Positions 45,538 to 54,479 of a stretch of DNA of 64,000 bases are shown here, piece after piece. The DNA is taken from positions 2,043,001 to 2,107,000 of the forward strand of contig NZ_LT906451.1 in NCBI RefSeq assembly GCF_900187355.1, given 5' to 3'. Origin of the DNA: Legionella lansingensis (GTDB lineage Bacteria; Pseudomonadota; Gammaproteobacteria; Legionellales; Legionellaceae). The translations under genes and the position numbers were made by a program. The number at the start of each line of letters is the position of its first letter. Position 1 is the stretch's first letter. The notes beneath the pieces are model-generated. The model did not search any database. It was not told where the DNA came from and was given only the letters and a program-made list of their open reading frames with translations.

Positions 45538-45688
45538 CTGAAAAACCTGGTCATAAAAATAAATTATTTTAGCTCAATTATTAGTATCCAGAAAGTATTT
45601 CAATATCCCCTAGGCATAATACCAATATTTGCCGCTGATTCTTTTCTATACTAAAATCCATCACTTTATGATTGAATAAGGATAACTA

Positions 45689-46708
45689 ATGCGCCGACTC
45701 ACTATGCTTTGTTTGGCCTTGATTACATTTTTAGTGAGCGCTGTTACTCTGGCTGACACAGCCTTTACACAGCGCGAAGATGTACAACATTTTATCAATT
45801 CTATGGTTAAGCAGTACGGCTTTGACAAAGCAGAGCTTACTGCGGTAATGAATGAAGTTCAACTGCAACCACAAATTATTGAATCAATGGATAAGCCTTA
45901 TGAGAAAAAGAGTTGGGATGCATACAAACAATTATTTTTAACCCCTCAACGAGTACAAAGCGGAATTGATTTCTGGAAAAACAATCAAAAGGCCTTAGAA
46001 AAAGCTGAAAAAAAATATGGCGTACCTGCAAATATCATTGTAGCCATTCTCGGAGTCGAAACCCTTTATGGCAAACATCAGGGTAACTATCGTGTCATTG
46101 ATGCTTTGTCCACCTTGGCTTTCAATTACCCCAAACGATCTAAATTCTTCACTAAAGAATTAACTCACTACCTTTTACTTTGCCGGGAACACAATGTTTC
46201 TCCCACAACATACATGGGTTCTTATGCAGGTGCTATGGGGAAACCGCAATTTATGCCGAGTAGCTATCGCCATTATGCTGTAAACTTCACCGGCAATACT
46301 AAGAAAGATTTAATGAATGATGATGAAGCAGTGATTGCCAGCATCGCCAATTATTTTCATAAACATGGTTGGCAGATGAATCAAGGAATTGCTCAACCCG
46401 CAAAAGTTGAAGGCACCCGTTATAAAAAAATTAACACAGCATACAAAACTGCCGCGTATCAATGGCAACAATTAACTGCAGCAGGGATCAAACCTCTAAC
46501 TGCCGCTTTCCATAAGCCGAGTAAAGCTGGTTTGGTTGAGTTAATCAACCAGAATGGTTCAGAATATTGGCTAGCCTATCCTAATTTTTATGTTATTACC
46601 CGCTACAATAGCAGCCCCCAATATGCCATGGTCGTTTACTTGTTGTCACAACAATTAAAGCTACAATGGGCAGCCGCTAATGTTGGCAGGAAATACGCTT
46701 ACGTGTAA
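45689..46708 (+). CDS. mltB: Membrane-bound lytic murein transglycosylase B
   Basis: 339 residues with a signal peptide (MLCLALITFLVSAVTLA), no lipobox Cys. Catalytic Glu124 is in ILGVETLYGKHQGNYRV, the MltB (family 3) signature, and SYAGAMGKPQFMPSSYR follows. It cuts the glycan strand between MurNAc and GlcNAc to form 1,6-anhydro ends. A good AAGGAT site lies before ATG 45689. Upstream of lspL on the same strand, 63 bases apart. Confidence 0.93.
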   Translation: MRRLTMLCLALITFLVSAVTLADTAFTQREDVQHFINSMVKQYGFDKAELTAVMNEVQLQPQIIESMDKPYEKKSWDAYKQLFLTPQRVQSGIDFWKNNQKALEKAEKKYGVPANIIVAILGVETLYGKHQGNYRVIDALSTLAFNYPKRSKFFTKELTHYLLLCREHNVSPTTYMGSYAGAMGKPQFMPSSYRHYAVNFTGNTKKDLMNDDEAVIASIANYFHKHGWQMNQGIAQPAKVEGTRYKKINTAYKTAAYQWQQLTAAGIKPLTAAFHKPSKAGLVELINQNGSEYWLAYPNFYVITRYNSSPQYAMVVYLLSQQLKLQWAAANVGRKYAYV

Positions 46709-46771
46709 GCTGTTATTTAAGAGACTGTTCATTCTATTTAATGGCAACCACCTTTATCTACCAAGGATGTC

Positions 46772-47938
46772 ATGGCTACATGCTTTCTATTTATTCACCA
46801 TCTTAACGACAACGGTTGTCTGAGTTTGGGCCTTGATCCTCAAGGTCAGATAATAGCTCCGCTCGCGCAACGCAGTTTTAGCGACATAAAAGAACTACAA
46901 AAGAACTGTCAGACCATTGTCGTTCTTCCTACATCGCTTTTTAGCATCCATCGTCTAAGTTTGCCCTGGCTTGCAGAGAAAAAAGCCCGTGCGGCCCTTC
47001 CTTTCGCTCTTGAGGATAAGCTCGCCCAAAATGTGAATACTTTACATTTTGCCTTCGATCGCAACTATTACAGCGAGGGACAATATTTAGTGATTGTGGG
47101 GGACAAAATTTATCTCTCGGAGTTAATGGCAAAACTTGATGAGCTTGGAATTACTTTCAATCTCCTAACCTTGGATTGGTTTGCATTAAATAACAATGAA
47201 GCGGCTATTCTAGAATCTAATTTGATTATCAACGATGAAGAATTCCAAGGTGCACTAGAACCTGATGTAGCTGGATTTTATCTAAACAAATCACTAATAA
47301 CCCCAGAAGAACACCCTATTTACAGTTTCAACGATAGCCATACTGTGTTACTCAGTTTGCCGAAACAAAAGGTGACAGAAATAAAAGAGTCTTCTTACAT
47401 TTGGCTTGCACAACGGCTGCAAAAGATAAAACCAATTAATCTATGTCAAGGTGGGCTAGAGCACGGAAGTAAGCAAACGACAACAAAACGTTGGTATCAA
47501 GCCGCGGGGCTTATGGGCTTTTTATGGTTGATAAGTTTTATCGGCAATTATTGGACGACTTTGCATGCATTAAATAAGGATACAGCTGAATTAGATGCAC
47601 AAATCGCTGTAATTTATCATGAATTTTTTCCCCAAGCACAACAAGTCATCAGCCCGAAATTTCGTATCACACAGTTACTAAAAAGCAACCAAAGTAATTC
47701 AGACAGTAGTTTTTGGCATTTACTAAATACCTTAGCCAAAACGTTTAACTCGAGTTCCATGAGTTTTGAACAAATTCGTTTTCAAAATCAAATCCTTTTG
47801 GTGACCTTGGCAACTTCAAATTTTGAGGAATTGGAAAGCTTGCAGACTCGTTTACAAAAAGCAAACGTAAACGTTCGACAAACACAAGCATCAACCGAGC
47901 ATGACAAAGTTGTTAGCACATTGGAGTTAAGCTTGTGA
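46772..47938 (+). CDS. lspL: Type II secretion system protein GspL (LspL)
   Basis: 388 residues. Cytoplasmic actin-like domain at the N-terminus (VVLPTSLFSIHRLSLPWLAEKKA, ALPFALEDKLAQ), one transmembrane helix (about 242-257, AGLMGFLWLISFIG), then a short periplasmic ferredoxin-like domain. GspL anchors the ATPase GspE to the inner membrane and partners GspM, whose gene overlaps by four bases. In Legionella the lsp genes are scattered in sets including an lspLM pair (known for L. pneumophila), which this matches. Confidence 0.92.
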   Translation: MATCFLFIHHLNDNGCLSLGLDPQGQIIAPLAQRSFSDIKELQKNCQTIVVLPTSLFSIHRLSLPWLAEKKARAALPFALEDKLAQNVNTLHFAFDRNYYSEGQYLVIVGDKIYLSELMAKLDELGITFNLLTLDWFALNNNEAAILESNLIINDEEFQGALEPDVAGFYLNKSLITPEEHPIYSFNDSHTVLLSLPKQKVTEIKESSYIWLAQRLQKIKPINLCQGGLEHGSKQTTTKRWYQAAGLMGFLWLISFIGNYWTTLHALNKDTAELDAQIAVIYHEFFPQAQQVISPKFRITQLLKSNQSNSDSSFWHLLNTLAKTFNSSSMSFEQIRFQNQILLVTLATSNFEELESLQTRLQKANVNVRQTQASTEHDKVVSTLELSL

Positions 47939-48405
47939 TGAATTACTGGAATAACCTAAATGAAAGAGAACGATGGATGGTGGGTATCACTGCTGTTTGT
48001 GTTCTTTTTTATTTATTTTATCTTCTTATATACTCTCCGTTAACTACCGCGGTCGACAGCAAGTCCGGGCAGTTAAAAGAAAAAAAAGAAACCCTCACAT
48101 GGATGCAGCAAGCTCGACAACAACCAAAAAATAAAAAAAATCCGCAAGTGATTAGCAACGCCAAGTTATTAGCCCTAATCGATGGTCAGCTCACTAGTAG
48201 CACGTTAAAGCGGTTTACTTATCAATTACAACAAACAGGTTCAGGAGATGTTCAATTATCTTTTGATCAGGTTCCCTTTAACTCATTTTTATCTTGGTTA
48301 TGGACTTTAACGAATAATTATGCCATTACACTAAAGCAATTTAGTGCTGAGAAAACAGATACCCCGGGCGTAGTAAAACTTACGGTTCTTATTGCTACAA
48401 AATAA
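47935..48405 (+). CDS. lspM: Type II secretion system protein GspM (LspM)
   Basis: 156 residues. Starts inside lspL (ATGA-type overlap of four bases). One N-terminal transmembrane helix (about 14-34, MVGITAVCVLFYLFYLLIYS) after the short ERERW stretch, then a helical linker and a small periplasmic ferredoxin-like fold. GspM binds GspL in the inner-membrane platform. The pair ends before a long palindrome. Confidence 0.9.
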   Translation: MMNYWNNLNERERWMVGITAVCVLFYLFYLLIYSPLTTAVDSKSGQLKEKKETLTWMQQARQQPKNKKNPQVISNAKLLALIDGQLTSSTLKRFTYQLQQTGSGDVQLSFDQVPFNSFLSWLWTLTNNYAITLKQFSAEKTDTPGVVKLTVLIATK

Positions 48406-48430
48406 TATTATGGGAGACCCTCCTATTCTG

Positions 48431-48563
48431 CACTGCCATTAAATTAAGCCTTCTCGAATCCCCGCGGCATCGACCGCGGGGTCCATCATGTCAGTCTGGA
48501 CATGGATATCGCGGTCAAGCCGCGGTAATTCGAGAATGGAAAAATCCTAACTTAATGGCAGTG
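48431..48563. repeat. Long nested palindrome, family D copy 2
   Basis: Outer arms CACTGCCATTAA (48431-48442) and TTAATGGCAGTG (48552-48563), middle arms TTCTCGAAT and ATTCGAGAA (48451-48459, 48528-48536), and core CCCCGCGGC...GCCGCGG. It fills the gap between convergent lspM and the SPOR lipoprotein gene and can end both transcripts. Confidence 0.8.
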
Positions 48564-48566
48564 CCC

Positions 48567-49085
48567 CTATTCTGCGTTATTTTGTATATTTCCCCAATGC
48601 TGAATATCAGCGCCTTGTTTAATATCTTCCGGCAAATTGTTTAGAGCTTTCTGAGCTTCTTCATAACTATTGTAACTACCATAAACTCCTTTGTAATATG
48701 CTCTTCCATCGCCTCCATGATACTTAATTTGTGCTGTGCGATCATTCTTAGGTACTTTATAAAGTTTGCGTGCCACTTCAGATGCTTTTTCCCCACCAGC
48801 AACTTCAATGGTATACCCTTGAGGATTTTGACTATGCACCCAAGTGCTGTCTACATTTTTATGAGAAACGGGGGAGTGATCGGGCCCAACATGATAGGAG
48901 TCAGGTATATTGACCTCGCCACGTTGATAACGATAATCAACATCACCATAGATTGTGAAATAAGTACTCGGATGGGGATAATACTGGTAGGCTGGATAAT
49001 TCGTGTACTGACTGCCCTCAAATGTGGAGCAAGCACAAAGACTGCTAACACAAACACAGACTGGCAGGAATTTCGTCGTTTTCAT
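48567..49085 (-). CDS. SPOR-domain lipoprotein
   Basis: 172 residues. Lipoprotein signal peptide with lipobox Leu-Cys-Ala-Cys (VSSLCAC, lipidated Cys19). A Tyr/Pro-rich segment follows (NYPAYQYYPHPSTYFTIYG). The C-terminal 75 residues match a SPOR domain: YTIEVAGGEKASEVARKLY, KGVYGSYNSYEEAQKALNNLP. SPOR domains bind glycan strands lacking peptide stems, mostly at septa. Probably outer-membrane anchored. Convergent with lspM. Confidence 0.82.
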   Translation of the reverse strand: MKTTKFLPVCVCVSSLCACSTFEGSQYTNYPAYQYYPHPSTYFTIYGDVDYRYQRGEVNIPDSYHVGPDHSPVSHKNVDSTWVHSQNPQGYTIEVAGGEKASEVARKLYKVPKNDRTAQIKYHGGDGRAYYKGVYGSYNSYEEAQKALNNLPEDIKQGADIQHWGNIQNNAE

Positions 49086-49276
49086 GGCCCTTCTCCCTTA
49101 TAAGCTGCCTGAGTTTCTCAGGGTCGCTTTTTTTCTTATATGGGATCCTTCATCTACTCTAAGATGATTTTGTGTCTAATATGGTTATCTTTCAAATCCT
49201 AAAAAACTTTAGCAATCTGTGTTGTTTCAATTCAGCGGATCGAATAAAGTATAAGACTTTCATTGATGAAGTGAAC

Positions 49277-50599
49277 ATGTGGACCCATAGACGCTCCGGA
49301 CAAAATCATCAGCGAGGTAATCAGGATCACCGAGATTCCTACGAACGAGATAGAACGCGAGTCATTCATTGCCCCGCCTTTCGTCGACTACAGCGGAAAA
49401 CCCAAATTTTAGGGACAGGCGAGGGTGATTTTCATCGAACACGACTCACCCATTCACTTGAGGTGGCTTCCATAGGTCGAAGCATCGTTCGTAACCTTGC
49501 AACCAACCAGCAACCAATCATATTGCCTAGCTTACTACCCAATGATGATTTAATTTCAGTCATTTGTCTTCTTCATGATATCGGACATCCCCCTTTTGGA
49601 CACGGAGGGGAAGTCGCTTTGAATTATATGATGCGGAATCACGGGGGCTTTGAAGGGAATGGTCAAACATTACGTCTATTAGCAAAAACAGAGGATAGCT
49701 ACGGTCCCTACGGGATGGATTTAACAAGGCGCTCTTTATTGGGAATACTTAAATACCCAGTCACTCGTGCAAAAGTGGTTGCCCGGGAATTACCTCATCC
49801 TGTAGATGGCGCAAATAAGATGACTCGAATCAATGATTGGCTCCCACCTAAAGCCTACTTTGACAGTGAGCAAGCAGAGGTCGATTGGCTTTTGTTACCA
49901 TTTAGTGAGGAGGACAAAAACTTATTTCAGTCCCTAGTTAAGGAACCACAGGCAAGAGAACATGGGGAGTCAGCCTATCGCAGTTTTGATTGTTCCATCA
50001 TGAATGTGGCTGATGATATCGCTTATGGGGTTCACGATTTAGAAGATGCCATCCATTTACGGTTAATTCACCGTGAACAACTCGACAACCACCTTTTTCA
50101 CCAACTGTTAGCCGAGACACCTCTTGCAGCAAATCAACACCGATTCATTCATTCTCTATTTAGCCGAGAAGCTCATGAGCGTAAACAAACCATCGGTGAA
50201 ATGGTGAATTATTTTATTACTGCAACGCAAATCACCATTACTAATGACTATTTTGAGAATAATCTGTTAAAGCATAATATTGTCCTTGTACCAGAAGCTC
50301 GAGCTTTATTGGATTATTTTAAAAAACTCATTTATCAACTTGTTATTGACTCGCAAGCAGCACGCACGTTCGAATATAGTGGACAAACGGTGATATTGCG
50401 CCTATTTGAAGCGATAAGCTCAAATCCAGGTGGTTTATTGGACACTAAAAATCGTGAGTTATTCCACCAAGCCGAAGAAGAGAAAGCCGTCTATAGAATC
50501 ATTTGTGATTACATCGCCAACATGACTGATGAATATGCCTATCGTATATATGAACGCTTATTTGGCTTTAACACGCGAACCTTATTCGAAAGGCTGTAA
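49277..50599 (+). CDS. dgt: dGTPase-like deoxynucleotide triphosphohydrolase
   Basis: 440 residues from ATG 49277 (MWTHRRSGQNH), the usual family start; 35 extra upstream codons are not conserved. HD-domain metal ligands are seen as FHRTRLTHSLEV, LLHDIGHPPFGHGGE and NVADDIAYGVHDLEDA. Hydrolyses dGTP (or other dNTPs) to the nucleoside plus triphosphate. The C-terminal half is helical. A 16-base palindrome lies 30 bases after its stop. Confidence 0.9.
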   Translation: MWTHRRSGQNHQRGNQDHRDSYERDRTRVIHCPAFRRLQRKTQILGTGEGDFHRTRLTHSLEVASIGRSIVRNLATNQQPIILPSLLPNDDLISVICLLHDIGHPPFGHGGEVALNYMMRNHGGFEGNGQTLRLLAKTEDSYGPYGMDLTRRSLLGILKYPVTRAKVVARELPHPVDGANKMTRINDWLPPKAYFDSEQAEVDWLLLPFSEEDKNLFQSLVKEPQAREHGESAYRSFDCSIMNVADDIAYGVHDLEDAIHLRLIHREQLDNHLFHQLLAETPLAANQHRFIHSLFSREAHERKQTIGEMVNYFITATQITITNDYFENNLLKHNIVLVPEARALLDYFKKLIYQLVIDSQAARTFEYSGQTVILRLFEAISSNPGGLLDTKNRELFHQAEEEKAVYRIICDYIANMTDEYAYRIYERLFGFNTRTLFERL

Positions 50600-50628
50600 T
50601 ACACATACTAGGCAACGACCCTAAGAAA

Positions 50629-50644
50629 ATTGTTGATCAACAAT
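50629..50644. promoter_or_regulatory. 16-bp perfect palindrome, possible operator
   Basis: ATTGTTGATCAACAAT is a perfect inverted repeat 110 bases upstream of the putative -10 of the FAD oxidoreductase gene. It may bind a dimeric regulator or be a weak terminator of dgt. Distance makes a role in regulation uncertain. Confidence 0.3.
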
Positions 50645-50741
50645 CTTCATAACCTCAAGATATTATTGCAAAAACCATCTTTAGGAAGAACAAAAAGAAA
50701 AGTAACTGCAAAAAAAAGGGTACAAATACGTTCGATTATTG

Positions 50742-50747
50742 TATAAT
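50742..50747 (+). promoter_or_regulatory. Putative -10 box of the FAD oxidoreductase gene
   Basis: TATAAT in the context ATTGTATAATATG, 45 bases before ATG 50792. No convincing -35 element. Read by eye. Confidence 0.4.
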
Positions 50748-50791
50748 ATGTTCACATCTTGAGAAATTAAACAACGTTTTAAGTATAGTGT

Positions 50792-52378
50792 ATGAAAATT
50801 GCTATTATTGGTGCAGGTTGGTATGGGTGTCATTTAGCCCTAGAATTAAAGAAAGCTGGTTATGATGTTACCCTTTATGAAAAAAAGGAAGATATCTTAC
50901 TAGGAACATCTGGCGATTTTTCCATAAGGTTACACGTAGGTGCTCATTACCTTCGCTCAGAAGCCACACAAGATTCTTGTCAAAAAGATAAGGCAAGCTT
51001 TTCCCAAGCTTATCCTGAATTCATTGTGCCTCATGAATATTCTATCTATGCATTAGGACAATATGACGCCTTGGGTCATCCATCCAGGGTTGATCAACCT
51101 GAGTTTGAAAGAGTTTGTCATCGCTTCCCAACATGTGAAGAAGTTGAATTAGATAAATATGGCTTTAAAGAGGTTGATACCGCGTTCAATTTTGATGAAC
51201 CGAGTCTTGTGATCGGCGATCGGTTACGTAATCTGATGAAAGATAAATTAAAACAGGCTGGTATTAACGTTGTATGCAATCACCCTGTTTCGAACCTATC
51301 ATCCAATCCCGATGGTGTTATCCTTACTGGTAAGGATGGCGCCGAAATTAACTATGACTATGCGATTAATACTACAGGTTTCCAAGCTTTGGTGCCGGAT
51401 ATAACAGATAAATTCCCAGTTCCAATGGAGGTTGTTTATCAACCTTGTCTTGGTTTGAAATATAGAGATACCAAACCTCAGGGAAAGCCTATTTCATTTA
51501 TAGTTATGGATGGTTTTTTCCCCTGTGTGATGCCATGCATAGAAGATGATCCTTTTAAAAATACATATATTTTAACAAATGGCGCTTATACGATTCTTAA
51601 TTCCTGTAAAACGCCAGAGGAAGCTTATGCAGTCTTAAATCAATTGACTGACGATTTTGTTAAAACAAAAATAAATACACGCTCTCAAGACGAAATGAAG
51701 CGTTTTTGGCCTGAGTTTGGTCAGCGATTTGAATATGAAGGTTGGAAGGGAGCTGTACTCGCTAAAATTAGAACCAAAACAGAATTCCGCAGTGCGGTAA
51801 CATTCGCAAAAGATCGTGTTATCTACATGATCCCTGGAAAGATAAGCAATGTTATGAGCGTGGGGCCAGAGGTTCAGGCATTATTAGAGGATAGTCATTG
51901 TTTAACTGAAAACGGGATACGGTTTGTGAGAGGTGGCGTACTTGATGGAGCAAGGACGGAAATTATGACAAAACCCACGCTAAATGAACCGAACACCTGT
52001 AATCTACAAACCTACGATACATTAAAGACAGAAACTGGAAAGAGGGAAAAAGGAGAAACAAAGATAGGAACCAAGGTTAGACCAGATGAGCTGGGTACAC
52101 CGCCTAGAACATTAAAGCCAGAAGAGTCTGCTACATTAGTTGACGCGGATGGACCTAAAACATCGAAGATGGAAACTAACACTAAACGACAAGATGATGG
52201 ACGAGATGATGACCTGAATCCGCCTAGAACATTAAAGAGAGAAAGAACTCCCAGCACACCTTATTCGTTTTTCTCTTGTTGCAGTAGTAATGCCAATAAA
52301 GTCCGTCCATTACTCAAACAACGGGAGCATATGAAAGGCATTGAACCTGTGAGATCCTTTCCAACGGCTCAATGCTAA
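50792..52378 (+). CDS. FAD-dependent oxidoreductase (DAO-like) with a long disordered C-terminal tail
   Basis: 528 residues. The Rossmann FAD site IIGAGWYG is at 5-12, followed by the LYEKKEDILLGTSG region and INTTGFQ, fitting a D-amino-acid oxidase/glycerol-3-phosphate-type fold up to about residue 390. Residues 392-528 are polar and low-complexity: two copies of PPRTLK (437-442 and 477-482) encoded by an identical 18-base repeat, Lys/Glu/Asp/Thr-rich linkers, then FFSCCSSN and a C-terminal Cys. No signal peptide. The catalytic domain is sure; the tail's role is not. Such an extension suggests host targeting or scaffolding, which is inference. Confidence 0.75.
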   Translation: MKIAIIGAGWYGCHLALELKKAGYDVTLYEKKEDILLGTSGDFSIRLHVGAHYLRSEATQDSCQKDKASFSQAYPEFIVPHEYSIYALGQYDALGHPSRVDQPEFERVCHRFPTCEEVELDKYGFKEVDTAFNFDEPSLVIGDRLRNLMKDKLKQAGINVVCNHPVSNLSSNPDGVILTGKDGAEINYDYAINTTGFQALVPDITDKFPVPMEVVYQPCLGLKYRDTKPQGKPISFIVMDGFFPCVMPCIEDDPFKNTYILTNGAYTILNSCKTPEEAYAVLNQLTDDFVKTKINTRSQDEMKRFWPEFGQRFEYEGWKGAVLAKIRTKTEFRSAVTFAKDRVIYMIPGKISNVMSVGPEVQALLEDSHCLTENGIRFVRGGVLDGARTEIMTKPTLNEPNTCNLQTYDTLKTETGKREKGETKIGTKVRPDELGTPPRTLKPEESATLVDADGPKTSKMETNTKRQDDGRDDDLNPPRTLKRERTPSTPYSFFSCCSSNANKVRPLLKQREHMKGIEPVRSFPTAQC

Positions 52379-52397
52379 GATCTGAGTAGAAGTTATA

Positions 52398-54410
52398 GTG
52401 TCAAAAAGGACGACAACATTGATTGGATTTGAAGAAAATTTAACCAACACTATCATTGATCATCTGCCTGCACAGATTTTTTGGAAGGATTGCAATTTAA
52501 TTTATCAGGGCTGCAACACTGCTTTCGTTAAATCATTAGGGTTGCACTCCAAAGAGGAAATCATTGGCAAATCAGACTTTGACTTACCTGTTTCCGAGAA
52601 AAATAGTGCCCGCTATCGGGCAGACGATCGAAAAATCATCCAGTCTAAAGAACCCAAGCTTGGTATTGAAGAATATCAAATTTTAAATGATGGCACGGAG
52701 CGAGTTCTAAGTACAAGCAAGGTTCCCCTCCTTAATAAAAAAGGTGAAGTTTGTGGGGTATTGGGTATCTATATTGATATTACCGATAGAATTAAAATGG
52801 AGAGATCATTAGCTAAAGCCAAGGAACAAGCTGAGTTATCCAATAAAGCAAAGACTGAATTTATTGCTAATATGAGCCATGACATTCGCACCCCAGTCAG
52901 TGGCATCATTGGCATCTCCAAGTTATTAGAAGAACGATTTGAACACCCCGAAGAGAAACAATATGCGCACTGGATTAATGAAAGTGGACAGCAGCTCCTA
53001 AGTCTATTAAATAGCGTATTGGATATTATCTCCGCTAGTCATAGCCTAGAGAAAGATCTAATTGAAGAAGAATTTGATCTCCATCAAACATTAAAAAATT
53101 TGGTAAATCTTGAACTACCTACTATCAAGCTCAAGGGACTTGAATTAAAACTTGATTTTGACCCTAAAATTAAGAATGCCATTATTACCGACCGCACTAA
53201 ACTAGTGAGGATCTTACTTAATTTGATTGGCAATGCGATTAAATTTACTGACAAAGGCAGCGTCGGTGTAAATGTAAGAGAAGTTGAAACATTAGATGAT
53301 CATCAATTGCTTGAATTCACTATCTGGGATACAGGAATAGGTATCCCGGCAGAATTGCAACAGCAAGTTTTTGAGAGGTTTTATCGCGTAAACCCCTCCT
53401 ACAAAGGCAAATATGACGGGCATGGAGTAGGTCTACATATTGTACGTAACTATTTAACCCTTTTAGGCAGTGAAATTAAATTAGAAAGTGAACCTGAAGT
53501 CGGCACAAAAGTCACTTTTATCTTGCGGGTTAAATTAGGTGAACCCTTGTCCATTTCAGATAGCTCCTCCACTTCATCTGAGCATGAGATCAGGAGGATG
53601 GATAAACGACTTGAGGTGGCCACCATCTTATTGGTAGAAGATAATCCAGTTGCTTTACGCATTGCTGAATCACTAATTCAGCGAACGGGTTGTCGGTATG
53701 TTTCAGCATTGAATGGCGAAGAAGCTTTGAGCTTAATCGGGAAAAATGACTTCGATTTAGTGCTAACCGATATTGGCTTACCTGGGATGTCAGGGCAAGA
53801 ATTATCTGCTGCGATTCGAAGCTTGCCAGAAACAAATAAAAATAGCATTCCTATTATCGGCTTAACCGCACATGCAGTGAAGAAAGTAGAAGAAGACTGT
53901 CTTAAAGCCGGGATGGATAAGATTCTAACTAAACCCCTCTCAATTAGGATTTTGCAAGACATCTTAGAGGACTTTCTAACGAATAAAAAATTCAAGGCTA
54001 GCATACCTCCCGGATACCTAGGCTATGAGCTACCAGAAACAGAACAGGACCTGTTTAAACTGGAAAACTTTCCTTTATTTGATGCTAATACAGCTTTGAT
54101 TAACTTAGGGTCAAAAGAAACGGTCAAAGAATTATTGGACATCATGCTACATGATAATTTACCACAAGAAGAACTTGATCTTAGGAAAGCCTACCAGGAA
54201 AAACGCTGGGATAACATTGAAAAAATCGCGCATAAATTAAAAAGCAGTGCCTTATACTGTGGCACAATAAAATTACGGTATGCTTGCCAGTATTTAGAAC
54301 GCTACCGTAAAGCGGGGCATTTGCGTTTGCAAGAAGAGCTTTACCACCAACTTCATGCTGTAATTATGGAAACCAAAAAGGCTATCCAGGATTGGTTGAT
54401 ATCAGTCTAG
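52398..54410 (+). CDS. Hybrid sensor histidine kinase (PAS-HisKA-HATPase-REC-HPt)
   Basis: 670 residues. Starts at GTG 52398, 19 bases after the oxidoreductase stop. PAS domain (about 15-135) with FWKDCNLIYQGCNTAF and the ITDRIK end; phospho-acceptor H161 in NMSHDIRTPVSG; ATP-binding DTGIGI and GVGLHIVRNY boxes; receiver domain with D458 in VLTDIGLPGMSG; HPt with H612 in KIAHKLKSSALYCG. No transmembrane segment, so a cytosolic sensor. The PAS and overall order resemble ArcB without its membrane part. It probably passes phosphate through its own relay to a separate response regulator; none is adjacent. Confidence 0.9.
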   Translation: MSKRTTTLIGFEENLTNTIIDHLPAQIFWKDCNLIYQGCNTAFVKSLGLHSKEEIIGKSDFDLPVSEKNSARYRADDRKIIQSKEPKLGIEEYQILNDGTERVLSTSKVPLLNKKGEVCGVLGIYIDITDRIKMERSLAKAKEQAELSNKAKTEFIANMSHDIRTPVSGIIGISKLLEERFEHPEEKQYAHWINESGQQLLSLLNSVLDIISASHSLEKDLIEEEFDLHQTLKNLVNLELPTIKLKGLELKLDFDPKIKNAIITDRTKLVRILLNLIGNAIKFTDKGSVGVNVREVETLDDHQLLEFTIWDTGIGIPAELQQQVFERFYRVNPSYKGKYDGHGVGLHIVRNYLTLLGSEIKLESEPEVGTKVTFILRVKLGEPLSISDSSSTSSEHEIRRMDKRLEVATILLVEDNPVALRIAESLIQRTGCRYVSALNGEEALSLIGKNDFDLVLTDIGLPGMSGQELSAAIRSLPETNKNSIPIIGLTAHAVKKVEEDCLKAGMDKILTKPLSIRILQDILEDFLTNKKFKASIPPGYLGYELPETEQDLFKLENFPLFDANTALINLGSKETVKELLDIMLHDNLPQEELDLRKAYQEKRWDNIEKIAHKLKSSALYCGTIKLRYACQYLERYRKAGHLRLQEELYHQLHAVIMETKKAIQDWLISV

Positions 54411-54479
54411 AAAAGAAGCCCTCCTTCCGTGCCACCCCCCTGTTCAAGATCGTACCCGTCAAAATTAGCGTGCCATGTA

